Source: Spisula solida (Eukaryota > Mollusca > Bivalvia > Venerida > Mactridae). Taken from it: DNA of 64,000 nt. The translations under genes and the position numbers were made by a program. The stretch is from positions 34,885,822-34,949,821 of the forward strand of contig OX365955.1 of NCBI GenBank assembly GCA_947247005.1, written 5' to 3'. The notes below the pieces were generated by a model. That model saw only the letters and a program-made list of their open reading frames with translations. It was not told where the DNA came from and made no database searches. Below, one piece after another: positions 1 through 9,891 of this stretch; positions within the stretch are counted from its first letter, which is position 1, and every line of letters begins with the position of its first letter.

Positions 1-466
1 TTTTATATAAATTTAATGTAACAGGGTTATTTTTCTGAATGATTTAAATCGGTTATTAAATAAGTTAACGGAGGTAATGTTCTCAGTAGAAAACTTTCAG
101 CTGTATGATATTCGGATAAAACCTATAATTCGTATAACATTATAGTTTTAGAATCAAAGGTCTCATAGTATTTGATGTTTATCATTGGTATTGATATTTG
201 ATATTAATTGTGTTATTGATATTTGATATTAATTGTTATTATTGATATTAATTGTTACTATTGATATTGATATTACATATATATTTGATATGGTTATCAT
301 TTATAAAATTACACAATTCATCTGACTCTTGAAATTAAAACTTGTTAAAAATAAAAGGAGGAAAACTACATACATCTTATTGTACTTTTAGATACAGAAA
401 CACAATTCCCCAGTGTACAGAACGTGAGAATTCACGGTACACAGACGTAAAGTCACTGCAGAACAC
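1..466 (+). repeat. 5' LTR of the gypsy-type retroelement (right-hand part only)
   Basis: The first 466 bases match 10383-10848 base for base at a constant offset of 10382, with no indel, so this is the 3' two-thirds-onward remainder of the 5' LTR; about 1.03 kb lies outside the window. It ends in ...CAGAACAC, after which the two copies diverge (GTGGTGGGG inside the element, TATTACC in flanking DNA). Positions 187-290 are a degenerate TTGATATTAATTG run. Positions 312-391 are the second copy of the 80-bp LTR direct repeat, ending TTTTAG, a possible splice acceptor for the leader. Identity between LTRs implies recent insertion. Confidence 0.93.
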
Positions 467-467
467 G

Positions 468-485
468 TGGTGGGGTAAACGGATG
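468..485 (+). other. candidate primer-binding site
   Basis: Just inside the 5' LTR end, TGGTGGGGTAAACGG begins with the TGG expected to pair with the CCA tail of a tRNA primer. The implied acceptor strand (TTACCCC plus A plus CCA) was not matched to a named tRNA by eye, so the primer is unknown. A start at 471 (TGGGGTAAACGG) is equally possible. Confidence 0.45.
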
Positions 486-534
486 ATTCCAACCTCTCAA
501 ATTAGCGAGCGAGTTCAGACACAGTAAGGTACAG

Positions 535-1455
535 ATGCCATTGTCATCCAAGCCGTCAAACTACAACCTTCGATCAGTTCCAGAGGCTGAGCCTGAATCA
601 GAACCGGTAGTAAACATTGTCAACGAAGAGCCAGAAGACATTGAACCTGAACTTAATATCATGGCTGGTAGGTTGAGGCTGGAAAGTTTCACTGGGGACG
701 GCACCCAAGATGTAGTGAGATACTTAAAACGGTATGATGAATATGTATATGCTACTAAAATCACTGACGAACAAGCCACAGCCACACTTGCCTGGCATCT
801 AGAGGGCCTAGCAAGACTGTGGTATGAATCCCTGGCTACCAGACCAACATCTTTAACTAATTTGAAAAACGCAATGAAAGCAAAATTCAACAAAGAAGAA
901 TGTATTAATATGGACGTTTTCTCTATCAAGCAGTCTCCAGGAGAAACCCTTGAACACTATCTTAACCGTTTAGAGAAAGCGTTGTATCTGAACACTGGAC
1001 TAAGTGCAAATATCCAAGTCCAGATCGCGCTTAACGGAATGGAAAGGACGGTAGGACACGCAATAAGTGCGCATGCACCAAAAACCCTACTAGATGTTCG
1101 TAACATTGCAATGCGCATGAACAATTTAGTTTCTCAACCGGTGCCAACACCAGTAGTGGCACAAGCAGACAAGGTAGAGCCAATGCAGGGACTGGAAAAC
1201 AAAATCGAACAGCTAGTGGCAGCAGTGATGGCTATGAATCAGCCCGGCTCAGAAAGTCGCCAATCTCATCGTACCCAGGATAGGAACAGCGGGGACTGCC
1301 CTAGATGTGGAGGTAGGTGCTATTCCATTGATGATTGTAGAGCAAGGGGTAAAAGATGCTATAAATGTAAACAATTAGACCATTTTGGCAATAAATGCAG
1401 GGCTGTTAGGAAAGACAGTAGACATGATACGCGTAATAATTCTTATACCAGATAG
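535..1455 (+). CDS. gag: Gag polyprotein (Ty3/gypsy)
   Basis: 306-codon ORF starting at the first suitable ATG after the leader. The acidic N-terminus (about residues 15-40) is followed by a retrotransposon-gag-type helical capsid region (about 45-190), with the usual W-x-x-E/L-A-x-x-W-Y pattern around positions 88-100. The C-terminus is a nucleocapsid: a perfect CCHC knuckle, C-x2-C-x4-H-x4-C, at residues 275-288, preceded by a second Cys-rich patch (CPRCGG...DDC) that lacks the His. Known role of the family: virion/VLP assembly and RNA packaging in the cytoplasm. It ends at a UAG that lies in the same frame as pol, so a fraction of translation could continue as Gag-Pol. No internal frameshift or stop is seen. 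Confidence 0.93.
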   Translation: MPLSSKPSNYNLRSVPEAEPESEPVVNIVNEEPEDIEPELNIMAGRLRLESFTGDGTQDVVRYLKRYDEYVYATKITDEQATATLAWHLEGLARLWYESLATRPTSLTNLKNAMKAKFNKEECINMDVFSIKQSPGETLEHYLNRLEKALYLNTGLSANIQVQIALNGMERTVGHAISAHAPKTLLDVRNIAMRMNNLVSQPVPTPVVAQADKVEPMQGLENKIEQLVAAVMAMNQPGSESRQSHRTQDRNSGDCPRCGGRCYSIDDCRARGKRCYKCKQLDHFGNKCRAVRKDSRHDTRNNSYTR

Positions 1456-1478
1456 GGGTGCGAGCCTATCTGCAGGCA
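1453..1478 (+). promoter_or_regulatory. in-frame UAG with possible read-through context between gag and pol
   Basis: Gag and pol share frame 1. The only stop between 535 and 5959 in that frame is TAG at 1453-1455, followed by GGGGTGCGAG. The 61 codons from 1456 to the first pol ATG (1639) are fully open. A UAG followed by G and purines is the kind of context used for read-through in gammaretroviruses. A short GCCT/AGGC stem can form at 1464-1467 with 1474-1477. Function is inferred; a simple nonsense mutation of a fused gag-pol ORF is the alternative. Confidence 0.6.
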
Positions 1479-4400
1479 AATTCCAGTAGATGGGCATAAA
1501 GGTGGTAAATCAAGCATATCAAAATCTAATGCTAGTGCTAAAAGCCAATCTAAATCTGTTAAGACTGTTCTCAATTCACAACCAAAGAATCTGTCTGCTG
1601 ACACGTTAAACAATAATATAAAGAAGGTTTCAGAAAGTATGCCTAAAACTAATAGTGCTAGTGCAAGTTATAAACATGTTTCTTCATTAGAAGCAAATTT
1701 TACAGCTTCTTTAGCTAAAAATACTGTGGCTGTTACTGTCAATGAAAGAAAAACTAATGCTTTATGTGACACTGGGGCCTCCGTATCTTGCATTAGTGCT
1801 GCTTTTTTCCACAAAATTAATGAAGCAAATAATTTTGTACTGAAATCTTCTCCGGTTACAAATATTGTAGGAGTAGGTAATACTCATCACGCAGTTAGCG
1901 GAGTAGTTGAACTTAATGTACGCTTTGGCAAGTCTGTTGTTTTGAGTTATGACTTTTTAGTGGTTAAAGACTTGCACCATGCAGTCATTTTAGGCTTTGA
2001 TTTTTTGGAGAACCATAAAGTACAGTTAGATTTAGCTACTAGGAAGTTTATTATTAAGGGCTGTATGACAATAGCTAGTATTAAAACCAATACAGCCTTT
2101 GCTAGGACAGTAAAACCAGTAGTCATTGAGGCAAATTCAGAAGTTAATATTCCAATCAAAGTATCTAGGGTGAAGTCTGGTAGTGAAATATTATTAGAAC
2201 CATTATCAACATTGTCAAGTCAAAATATTTTGGGTGCTAAATGTTTAGTAAAAGTGAAAAAGAGGAAAGCTGTACTCAGAGTCATAAACCCAACTGAAAA
2301 TCCAGTGAATTTTAGGGCCAACAAAATTGTAGCATGTGTTACACCAATAGAAAACAAGACTGTGTTTTCAATTAGCTCTGATACCGAGTGGCAACAAGAT
2401 TCTATTGACCCAGATCAAAGCGTTGGAACCACAGCTTTTAAAACAAAAAAGGAGTCTACAAAAAAGAAATTTGAGTTTGATTTTTCGGATTCTGATTTGA
2501 CTGAAAAACAAAAAAATGAGTTGTCAAAATTTTTAGAGATAAATAATGATGTATTTTCAGAAGGGTTACATGATCTAGGCTGTACAGACTTGGTTACTCA
2601 TAAAATTCATACAGGGGATGCCCCTCCGGTTAAATTAAGAGCATACAAACAGTCACCACAGATGAGGGCTGCTTGTAAGAATTTACTGGATGGTATGGAA
2701 ACCAATGATGTAATTTACAAAAATAATGCTAACTGGTATTCACCGGTAGTGTTGGTGAAAAAATCTGGTTCTGATGAGTATAGGTTTGCGGTAGATTATA
2801 GGAAATTAAATAAAATCAGTAAACCTCAAACATATCCATTACCTAGGTTGTCAGATATTTTTGATGCAATAGGAGAATCAAAAGCTCAGTACTTTTCATC
2901 ACTTGATCTTGGTAAAGCATTTTGGCAAGTACCTTTAGATCCTGATAGTCAGGAGAAAGCTAGTTTCATATGCTATGAAGGTATATTTTCATGGCGTAAA
3001 ATGCCATTTGGGTTGCATGGGGCACCAGCTACTTTTCAGTCACTTATGATGAAGGTTCTAAATGGGATTTCTTGGAAGTTTGTTCTTTGCTATGTAGATG
3101 ATGTTATTATATTTTCTCGTTCTTTTGAAGAACATGTCAGTCATTTACATGAGGTTTTTGAACGTCTTCGTCTGGCAGGTTTAAAACTTTCACCAGGAAA
3201 GTGTCATTTTGCTAAGAAGGAATTGCATTATTTAGGACATATCATTAGTAAAAATGGTGTTCAAGCAGATCCCAAGAAAGTGGAAAAAGTTTTAAATCTT
3301 GTTGAACCTAAAGATCAAAAAGGAGTCAAAAGCTTATTGGGTCTCACAAATTACTATAAGAAGTTCATTGCAGGATACAGCAAAATATGTGGGCCTCTTT
3401 TTGAATTATTGAAAAAGGATACAAAGTTTGTTTGGTCTGAAAAGTGTACTAAGGCTTTAAATACTCTTAAAAAAGCTTTATGCTCAGCTCCCATATTAGC
3501 ATTTCCTGATATGAACAAACCTTTCATTTTGACATGTGATGCATCTACGTCTGCTGTTGGGTACATACTTGGTCAGTTAGATGAGAACAATAAAGAGAGA
3601 GTGATAGAATATAGTGGTAGAGCATTACATGTGTCTGAGAAAAATTATTCAGTCACTGAGTTAGAGTGTTTAGCAGTAGTTGCTGGTATCAAAGCTTTCA
3701 AATCCTACTTGTGTACTGATATTGAGTTTACAATTTATACTGATCATAAGGCACTTACAAGTCTTAATTCTGTAAATACGTCTCAGAATGGACGTATCGC
3801 TAGGTGGGCTCTGTTTCTGCAAGGATTCAATTATAAGACTTGTTATAGGAAGGGTGAGTTAAATAATGCTGATGCACTATCGAGATTGACGACAGATGCC
3901 CAAAAACAGGTAAATGATGTAAGTGTTACACAATCAGGCAAAGTCAGTCAATTACCTATCAGTACGCTGGAAAGTCAGGTGGAAGATGTCAATGCAAACA
4001 ACGTTAATCAAGGTAAATCAGAAAGTTTGGAAAAACAGGTAATATCCCTAGAGGGTGGGCCAGTAGAATACAGAGATGTTCATGCCTTGTTTAAGCAGAA
4101 TGCCTACCAGTATTCACCACAAACATGTGAGGTAGTATTTGATGTTTGCTCTACTACCCCCGTATTGGTTATAGAAAATGAAACAGACTTAGTTAACGAC
4201 CAGGTAGAGGGTCCCTTGAAATTAGTAGAAATGCAAAAAGGTTGTCCGGATTTCAAACACTTGTACAGTTACCTTTCAACTGGTGAGTTTCCAGATATGA
4301 AGGATGAAAAAATGTGTAAAAAACTGGTTTATGAAAAACAGGTTTTCGATATTGTAGATGAAATTCTTATTCATAGGTACCAAAACAGAGGTAAGAAAAA

Positions 4401-5961
4401 AGGTACTGGAGACAATTACATTGAGCAAATTGCATTACCAAAGAAGTTACGGGTTAAGGTTATGCAGGAATTCCATGATGACAATGGTCATTTTGGTTGG
4501 AAGAAAACGTTTTATGCAATTAGAGATAAGTATTATTGGCCAAAAATGTATCAGCAAATAGTAGACTTTGTTAAGTCATGTGAGAAGTGTCAGAGAACCA
4601 AGCGTAATCCAAATCATGTAAATATGCCTCTTAACCCATTACCTGTCGCAAAAGTGTTTGAAAGAATGCACATGGATATCATAGGTCCATTGCACAAAAG
4701 TTCAGAAGGACACGAGTACATCCTGGTTTGTGTTGACAGTTTTTCAAGGTGGGTAGAAGCTTTTCCATTACAAGGTCAGACTGCAGCAGAGATCGCTACA
4801 GTGATTCATGATCAAATATTCTGTCGTTATGGGGCACCAATGTCTATTGTCACGGATAGGGGAAGGAACTTTCTATCGAAATTGGTAAACGCTATATGCG
4901 AAATTTATGGAATATACCGTCACAGGACTGCCAGTTATTCACCAAGATGTAATGGTGCTGTAGAGCGTCAAAATGCTACTTTGATTCAAATATTAAGAAG
5001 TTACATTGACACTGACCAAAATAATTGGCATTTACTGTTACCAGTAGCACTTAGAGCAATGAGATCATCTCCAAATACTGAAACATCTGGTTTTAGTCCA
5101 TTTCAAATGTTATTTGGTGGTGAAATGAGGTTACCAATCGATATTGACTTGGTTCCAAGGGAAACACTTGGACCAGAAGGTAAAGAATATATGAATCAGT
5201 TAATTAAGCGGTTACAGTTTGTGCGTGGCCGAGGTAAGGAAAATACACAGGTAACTCAAGAAGACAGCAAACGCAGGCATGATGCTAAAGCAACGCCATC
5301 AGATTTTGTACATTCACAGCAGGTAATGTTGAAAGTCAATAAACACACTCCAGGACGTTCTGCAAAGCTAGAGTACAAGTGGAAAGGTCCGTACTACATC
5401 ATAGAAAAGGTTTCATTTGATACATTTAGAATTAAAGAGAGTGGCAGTAATAAAGAAGTTAAGGCACCTGTCAATGCCAAGGATCTCAAACCTTACCATG
5501 ATCCTGATAACTATAGGTATGAACATACTACTGACACTGAAAGTGAGACTGAAGAGGTAAGTGACGATGATGATACTATAAACCAGAATCAGGTAATTGA
5601 TATGCATCAGTCAGACCATTCTTCAGATAGAACTATGCCAGGTACATCTACTCAGGCAGAAGTAGGGAGTTCTAAGAACAAAGAAAGGAAAATAGAAGTT
5701 CCTAATCCGTCCCAGAAACCTGGGAAAGCGAAAGAACAGCCTCAGTATGGTTGGTTCACTGCTACAAAGATATTGAAGTTAAAAACTGTCAATGGTAAGA
5801 AACAATTCCTAATAGAATGGGAAAACAAGAAATATAAGCCATCGTGGCACATTGAGGAAGATGTGTCGGAAGAACTCAAGCGACAGTTCTTCACAACACA
5901 TAACCTAAAAGGTACTAAGAGAAAACGTAGGAAAGAACGTAGGGTTAAATATTTTGATTAG
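1456..5961 (+). CDS. pol: Pol polyprotein: protease, RT, RNase H, integrase, chromodomain
   Basis: Open from just after the gag UAG; the first in-frame ATG is at 1639 and the numbering below counts from it (1440 aa). Aspartic protease: DTGA at 44-47. Reverse transcriptase: FAVDYRKLN, MPFGLHGAPATFQ and the catalytic YVDD at 485-488. RNase H: D634, E676, D702 in the DAST, TELE and TDH contexts. Integrase zinc finger: H946-x4-H951-x29-C981-x2-C984. Catalytic core: D1013-x59-D1073-x35-E1109, the DD35E pattern. GPY/F motif at 1250-1252 (KWKGPYY). A Glu/Asp/Ser-rich linker (about 1290-1360) leads to a chromodomain-like C-terminus (about 1372-1420: WFTATKIL..., FLIEWENKKYKPSWH). All catalytic residues are present and there is no frameshift, so it looks competent. 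No ATG need be used if expressed by read-through. The basic tail (KGTKRKRRKERR) could act in nuclear entry. Confidence 0.95.
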   Translation, partial: GCEPICRQIPVDGHKGGKSSISKSNASAKSQSKSVKTVLNSQPKNLSADTLNNNIKKVSESMPKTNSASASYKHVSSLEANFTASLAKNTVAVTVNERKTNALCDTGASVSCISAAFFHKINEANNFVLKSSPVTNIVGVGNTHHAVSGVVELNVRFGKSVVLSYDFLVVKDLHHAVILGFDFLENHKVQLDLATRKFIIKGCMTIASIKTNTAFARTVKPVVIEANSEVNIPIKVSRVKSGSEILLEPLSTLSSQNILGAKCLVKVKKRKAVLRVINPTENPVNFRANKIVACVTPIENKTVFSISSDTEWQQDSIDPDQSVGTTAFKTKKESTKKKFEFDFSDSDLTEKQKNELSKFLEINNDVFSEGLHDLGCTDLVTHKIHTGDAPPVKLRAYKQSPQMRAACKNLLDGMETNDVIYKNNANWYSPVVLVKKSGSDEYRFAVDYRKLNKISKPQTYPLPRLSDIFDAIGESKAQYFSSLDLGKAFWQVPLDPDSQEKASFICYEGIFSWRKMPFGLHGAPATFQSLMMKVLNGISWKFVLCYVDDVIIFSRSFEEHVSHLHEVFERLRLAGLKLSPGKCHFAKKELHYLGHIISKNGVQADPKKVEKVLNLVEPKDQKGVKSLLGLTNYYKKFIAGYSKICGPLFELLKKDTKFVWSEKCTKALNTLKKALCSAPILAFPDMNKPFILTCDASTSAVGYILGQLDENNKERVIEYSGRALHVSEKNYSVTELECLAVVAGIKAFKSYLCTDIEFTIYTDHKALTSLNSVNTSQNGRIARWALFLQGFNYKTCYRKGELNNADALSRLTTDAQKQVNDVSVTQSGKVSQLPISTLESQVEDVNANNVNQGKSESLEKQVISLEGGPVEYRDVHALFKQNAYQYSPQTCEVVFDVCSTTPVLVIENETDLVNDQVEGPLKLVEMQKGCPDFKHLYSYLSTGEFPDMKDEKMCKKLVYEKQVFDIVDEILIHRYQNRGKKKGTGDNYIEQIALPKKLRVKVMQEFHDDNGHFGWKKTFYAIRDKYYWPKMYQQIVDFVKSCEKCQRTKRNPNHVNMPLNPLPVAKVFERMHMDIIGPLHKSSEGHEYILVCVDSFSRWVEAFPLQGQTAAEIATVIHDQIFCRYGAPMSIVTDRGRNFLSKLVNAICEIYGIYRHRTASYSPRCNGAVERQNATLIQILRSYIDTDQNNWHLLLPVALRAMRSSPNTETSGFSPFQMLFGGEMRLPIDIDLVPRETLGPEGKEYMNQLIKRLQFVRGRGKENTQVTQEDSKRRHDAKATPSDFVHSQQVMLKVNKHTPGRSAKLEYKWKGPYYIIEKVSFDTFRIKESGSNKEVKAPVNAKDLKPYHDPDNYRYEHTTDTESETEEVSDDDDTINQNQVIDMHQSDHSSDRTMPGTSTQAEVGSSKNKERKIEVPNPSQKPGKAKEQPQYGWFTATKILKLKTVNGKKQFLIEWENKKYKPSWHIEEDVSEELKRQFFTTHNLKGTKRKRRKERRVKYFD

Positions 5962-6330
5962 ATCCTGTTATCAGTTGGATACTCAAGAGTTCTGTGTTCA
6001 GATTACATTGGTTCATCAGCTGTTATGGTTCTCAGATACTTATAGTTAGTTACTACTTTAGTAGTGGAAACTTAATGGTCACATTATTTGTATTCTGTAG
6101 GAATTTGGAGTAGATTCTGTAATGTTCTTCCTTATGGACTCAATGTTGGTTTTGTTGGTGGTTGCCAGATCTTGAAATCAAAGTAAAGGGTGTATGAGTG
6201 GGATGATTGGATGAATGTGACATGATGGATGAATGATTATTTATTTTGGTTCTTAAGATAGGATAAACGGATCCATTGTCCTATTGGTAATATCTTTCAA
6301 TTTCTTTATGTTGTAGTTCCATTTGGTGGA
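5962..6330 (+). other. pol-env spacer
   Basis: No ORF of note. The env frame becomes open at 6262 after a TAG at 6259, but contains no ATG before 6367. The last part holds the candidate env splice acceptor. Confidence 0.6.
6295..6316 (+). promoter_or_regulatory. candidate 3' splice site for env mRNA
   Basis: A pyrimidine-rich run, TCTTTCAATTTCTTTATG, is followed by TTGTAG with AG at 6315-6316. It sits 14 bases before the signal-peptide coding segment of env, which has no upstream in-frame ATG. Errantivirus env genes are known to be expressed from a spliced RNA, and the placement fits that. The partner donor is not established. Confidence 0.5.
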
Positions 6331-8661
6331 GTGTTCCTGATCCTATTATCCTTGATTTTGTGTCCCATGTTGGTATCTGGAAGTAAATCGATAGAACTAC
6401 AGAGGTTGAACTATGGGGTAGTCTTCGAACCAGAAGGGCAAATGCAGATTGATACGGAAAATTGGATACATACGTTCGAAATAATCCTACCGGAAAGCAT
6501 GAATATCATCGATATTTCTGGATGTAGTAAGGATGATAAAACATGTAATATTGTAAATGAGGTATTGATAGAAATCAATCAGATCAGGAGAGAAACTGAG
6601 ATTGTCATAAATGGTACATTAGAGGTCATTAAAAGGTTGGTTCCAGAAAGGGAACTAATTGTAAAAAGTAGGACTAAACGCGCATTGTTACCATTTATAG
6701 GGGGTTTGTCGAAATCTATTTTTGGGACTGCTACAGTTGAGGATGTAGAAATGTTAGCTAGGCACATAAATGCTCTCAATAAGGCGTCAGGTAGTATTAT
6801 TCAATCAGTTCAGCATCATGAGGAAAATTTAGCGTCTTACATTAAAGCAACAGACAATAGAATATCCAATATAGTGAGTGGAATAAAACAGAATGAACTA
6901 GCCATTGAACTTATTCAAAGACAGTTGTATGATACATTTAGTAGCTTGGAAGAGTCTTTTTCAAAAATGAGTGTTCTTGTTGGTCAACAGATAGAAAAGT
7001 CTAGACATTTAGAGAGTATGTTTGATGAACTATTAGAAGGAATTTATGAGTTAGTTGAAGGAAAGTTGTCTCCTCATTTAGTTCATCCTGACACCATGTT
7101 GAAAACAGTCAATAATATCCAACAAATTTTGCATGAGAAATATACAGGATTCCATTTGGTTTTTACAGAACCACAACTTGTCTATAAAAATGTTGATACT
7201 ATTTTTGCTAGAAAAGGTTCAAAATTGTATGTGTCAGTGAAATTTCCCATTTCACCATTCAACAAACCACTATCATTGTTCAAAGTTATTAATTTTCCTG
7301 TATCTGTAAATGACTCTTCCAACCATGCAACACAATTGTTAGATTTGCCCGAATATATGGCAGTGACTAATGATAAGTTGTATTATACAACATTTAAGAA
7401 ACAAGAAATCAACTCTTGCACAGTCAGTAAAACAGTTCAATGTCCATACAACAAGGTACTGACACCATTTGTACAAAAATCTTGTATTTCTGCATTATTT
7501 TTGGATGAAAAGGAAAATGTAAAAAGTTATTGTAACTTTAGATTTTTGATCAATGAATTGTCATCAAATGTTGTTCTGCTGAATAAAGATACAGTACTAA
7601 TATACAATATAGATGTAATTGACTTGGACTGTAATTCAAAGAAACAAATGGTGCCTGGATGTAAATTTTGTACAATGACTATTCCATGTAAGTGCTCACT
7701 GTCAACACATAAGGTGTTTTTACCAGCCAGACTATCAAGATGTCATGATAATACAACTAAGCAATTGCACCCGGTAAATCTTGCTTTGTTACAACATTTT
7801 TTCAATGACAGTACTTTGCAAAATATTGGTAGTAATTCACTTTTTGAGAATCCATTGTCTGTAGATGTTCCCCAGTTTAGTATATATAATCACTCAATGA
7901 GTCAAATATTAGCAAATGACAATAAGGCACACTTGAATTTACAGAGAATGGCTGAATCAGCTAAAGATAATTCTATGATTTATCAGTCATTAACAGAATC
8001 ACTTTTATCTGGCAATATTGAGGTAGATGATAGCTTTTCTACTCAGGATATTTTATTGTATACCACATCAGCCGTGGCTGCTTTTTGTCTTGTTGCATTC
8101 ATACTCATAGCTATGAAATTAAGAAAGGTAATGATTATTGTGTCAGTTTTACAGACAGCAAATATAAAGCAGGTTAAGGCTAGTACCCTTCCTTCATTTG
8201 TTTACAAACAGCTTGAAAGTTCAGCAGATTCTAATACATATTTTTGGGAGCAGTTAGATATAACAATAGATCACTGGCAATTAGCACTGCAAATATTCAC
8301 ATTATTATTTGTAATTGTGTTGATCATTAAGTCTTGCAACACAAACTATAGAGGTACCAGATTAGTTATGGAAATAACAAATGGTAAGCAGTGTGTTAAA
8401 ATTCCTATAAAGAAACTATCTTTGTGTCCCACCTACTGGAAAATCAAGGTACCACAGGATATTAACAATCTGACTATTCAAGGTCTGTGGTCACCTTTGT
8501 TAACTATATTTTGGGATCAAAATGAAACAAAACTGTCAGTTAGCAACCATGTCAGAATTAACCCAATAACTGCAAGGCGGTTAAGATATATCATGTCTAC
8601 AACTTATTGTGTCTACTTCTTTCTACAACATGACAACTTGTATATTCCATTACAAAAATAG
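6331..8661 (+). CDS. env: envelope fusion glycoprotein, F-like (baculovirus F / errantivirus Env type)
   Basis: A 776-codon frame. It opens with a hydrophobic signal-peptide-like segment ending SG/SK, but its first codon at 6331 is GTG; the first ATG is at 6367, inside that segment. A dibasic furin-type site RTKR lies at residues 114-117, directly followed by a hydrophobic Gly/Phe-rich fusion-peptide-like stretch (ALLPFIGGLSKSIFG). A long heptad-like, coiled-coil-prone region follows at about 140-250. This order is that of class I F proteins. The ectodomain carries many Cys and N-x-S/T sites. A transmembrane segment is at about 575-597, and a second hydrophobic segment at about 651-669 is unusual for the family. 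Role by homology: membrane fusion at entry. Without a usable start the copy may be silent or may need a spliced leader or non-AUG initiation. Confidence 0.85.
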   Translation: MFLILLSLILCPMLVSGSKSIELQRLNYGVVFEPEGQMQIDTENWIHTFEIILPESMNIIDISGCSKDDKTCNIVNEVLIEINQIRRETEIVINGTLEVIKRLVPERELIVKSRTKRALLPFIGGLSKSIFGTATVEDVEMLARHINALNKASGSIIQSVQHHEENLASYIKATDNRISNIVSGIKQNELAIELIQRQLYDTFSSLEESFSKMSVLVGQQIEKSRHLESMFDELLEGIYELVEGKLSPHLVHPDTMLKTVNNIQQILHEKYTGFHLVFTEPQLVYKNVDTIFARKGSKLYVSVKFPISPFNKPLSLFKVINFPVSVNDSSNHATQLLDLPEYMAVTNDKLYYTTFKKQEINSCTVSKTVQCPYNKVLTPFVQKSCISALFLDEKENVKSYCNFRFLINELSSNVVLLNKDTVLIYNIDVIDLDCNSKKQMVPGCKFCTMTIPCKCSLSTHKVFLPARLSRCHDNTTKQLHPVNLALLQHFFNDSTLQNIGSNSLFENPLSVDVPQFSIYNHSMSQILANDNKAHLNLQRMAESAKDNSMIYQSLTESLLSGNIEVDDSFSTQDILLYTTSAVAAFCLVAFILIAMKLRKVMIIVSVLQTANIKQVKASTLPSFVYKQLESSADSNTYFWEQLDITIDHWQLALQIFTLLFVIVLIIKSCNTNYRGTRLVMEITNGKQCVKIPIKKLSLCPTYWKIKVPQDINNLTIQGLWSPLLTIFWDQNETKLSVSNHVRINPITARRLRYIMSTTYCVYFFLQHDNLYIPLQK

Positions 8662-9340
8662 TAAGTTTATCAATGTATACCCCATTGCTGTACAATTATC
8701 ATGTAGGATATAGCACCTACAATATGTGTAAATAGTGTGGACTATGAAGTGAAGTGAGAATGTATGGTGTACTGGTTATGCCACATAAACATTATAGACT
8801 GTACTTATATGTCTTTGACATCAATGAATTGTTTCATGGTATTATGTAGTCTATGCAGGTTTATTATTATAATTAGACATCACATTGTTATATTATGTAT
8901 ATATGAATATTTCATTTTGTGAATGAAAATGTATGGTGTACAAAGATGCCGTATTGAAGGTTCCATGTATCAGATGTATATATATTTGATGGTATTGTAT
9001 ATTTTAGTCTTATTCATGACGATTATGTGCAACAATATATCTTTTAATAAACAAATTTATGTTTGTATAGAAACATTGGATTGTATGGTGTACCAGTTAT
9101 GCCACATAAACATTTAAGGTGTTGATACTTAAATGTCTCAGACATACAAAGGAACATTGTTCCACGGTATTTTTAAACCAATTTCATGTTTATAATTGTA
9201 ATTTGGAACACAGTTTATGTATGTGTGTATGTATATACAGTAAGCAAATTGTAATTGTTTTAATGATCATTGTGGGTTAAAATATGAAAAAAAAGGTTAA
9301 TGTTGATTTTTAATTTTTACACTTTATGGAATAAAGTAGA
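8662..9340 (+). other. env 3' noncoding region with short repeats
   Basis: No coding frame. A motif beginning TGTATGGTGTACTGGTTATG occurs at about 8761, and a close copy at about 9083 (both continue into CCACATAAACATT), with a third partial copy at 8931. AT-rich and otherwise featureless. Confidence 0.6.
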
Positions 9341-9354
9341 TTTAAAGGAGGAGG
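9341..9354 (+). other. polypurine tract
   Basis: TTTAAAGGAGGAGG immediately precedes the TG that starts the 3' LTR, the expected position of the plus-strand primer in LTR elements. Confidence 0.75.
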
Positions 9355-9546
9355 TGGTATTGTGCATTAAAATTTAGTGAAATTGACTGTCGGCTGTTTT
9401 AATTTAGTGAAATTGACTGTCGGCTGCTTTTACCGAAATTATAGTATAATCAACTTTAAATGTTAATCGGGGTTGATTTGAAATTTCAATTAATAGATTA
9501 CTATGTATGTATGTACTACAGATTTAGGGTATTTTTCTAATCACAT

Positions 9547-9554
9547 TATATAAG
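9547..9554 (+). promoter_or_regulatory. candidate LTR TATA box
   Basis: TATATAAG, roughly 75 bases upstream of an AATAAA at 9624-9629. That geometry suits an LTR in which transcription starts near 9580 and 3' ends form near 9650. Other AT-rich candidates exist, for example near 10386. Confidence 0.45.
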
Positions 9555-9623
9555 TTGGTATCCTAGCAACATGGCTGACACTTTGACTGTCTACAGATGT
9601 GTTTGATTAAAAAGTTATGTCAC

Positions 9624-9629
9624 AATAAA
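9624..9629 (+). terminator. candidate LTR polyadenylation signal
   Basis: AATAAA located downstream of the candidate TATA box in the LTR, so that it would be inside R and present at the 3' end of the genomic RNA. Confidence 0.45.
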
Positions 9630-9891
9630 AGGTGCGATAAGCTGTTCGTAAGAAATATGCAAAGTAGCCGGTTTGTCACCAATTAAGCCAGATCCTTGTG
9701 ATAGACAATCAGGAAGCCATTTACACGTCTGTGTCCCTAAAGGGTCATGTCAAATTGAGTAAATTATCGAAACAACTTTCAAAGTCCTTTTTCATTGGCT
9801 GAGACAAAATGTCTTAAATTCTATTCGACTTTTCCATTGGTTCGTATGGCTTACCAGAAGTTTCCTTGATGTAGGTTTCACTCCTAAGAGT

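Noticed and set aside
561..929. Minus-strand open frame inside gag
   Set aside because: Shadow of the gag coding strand; no domain or start context.
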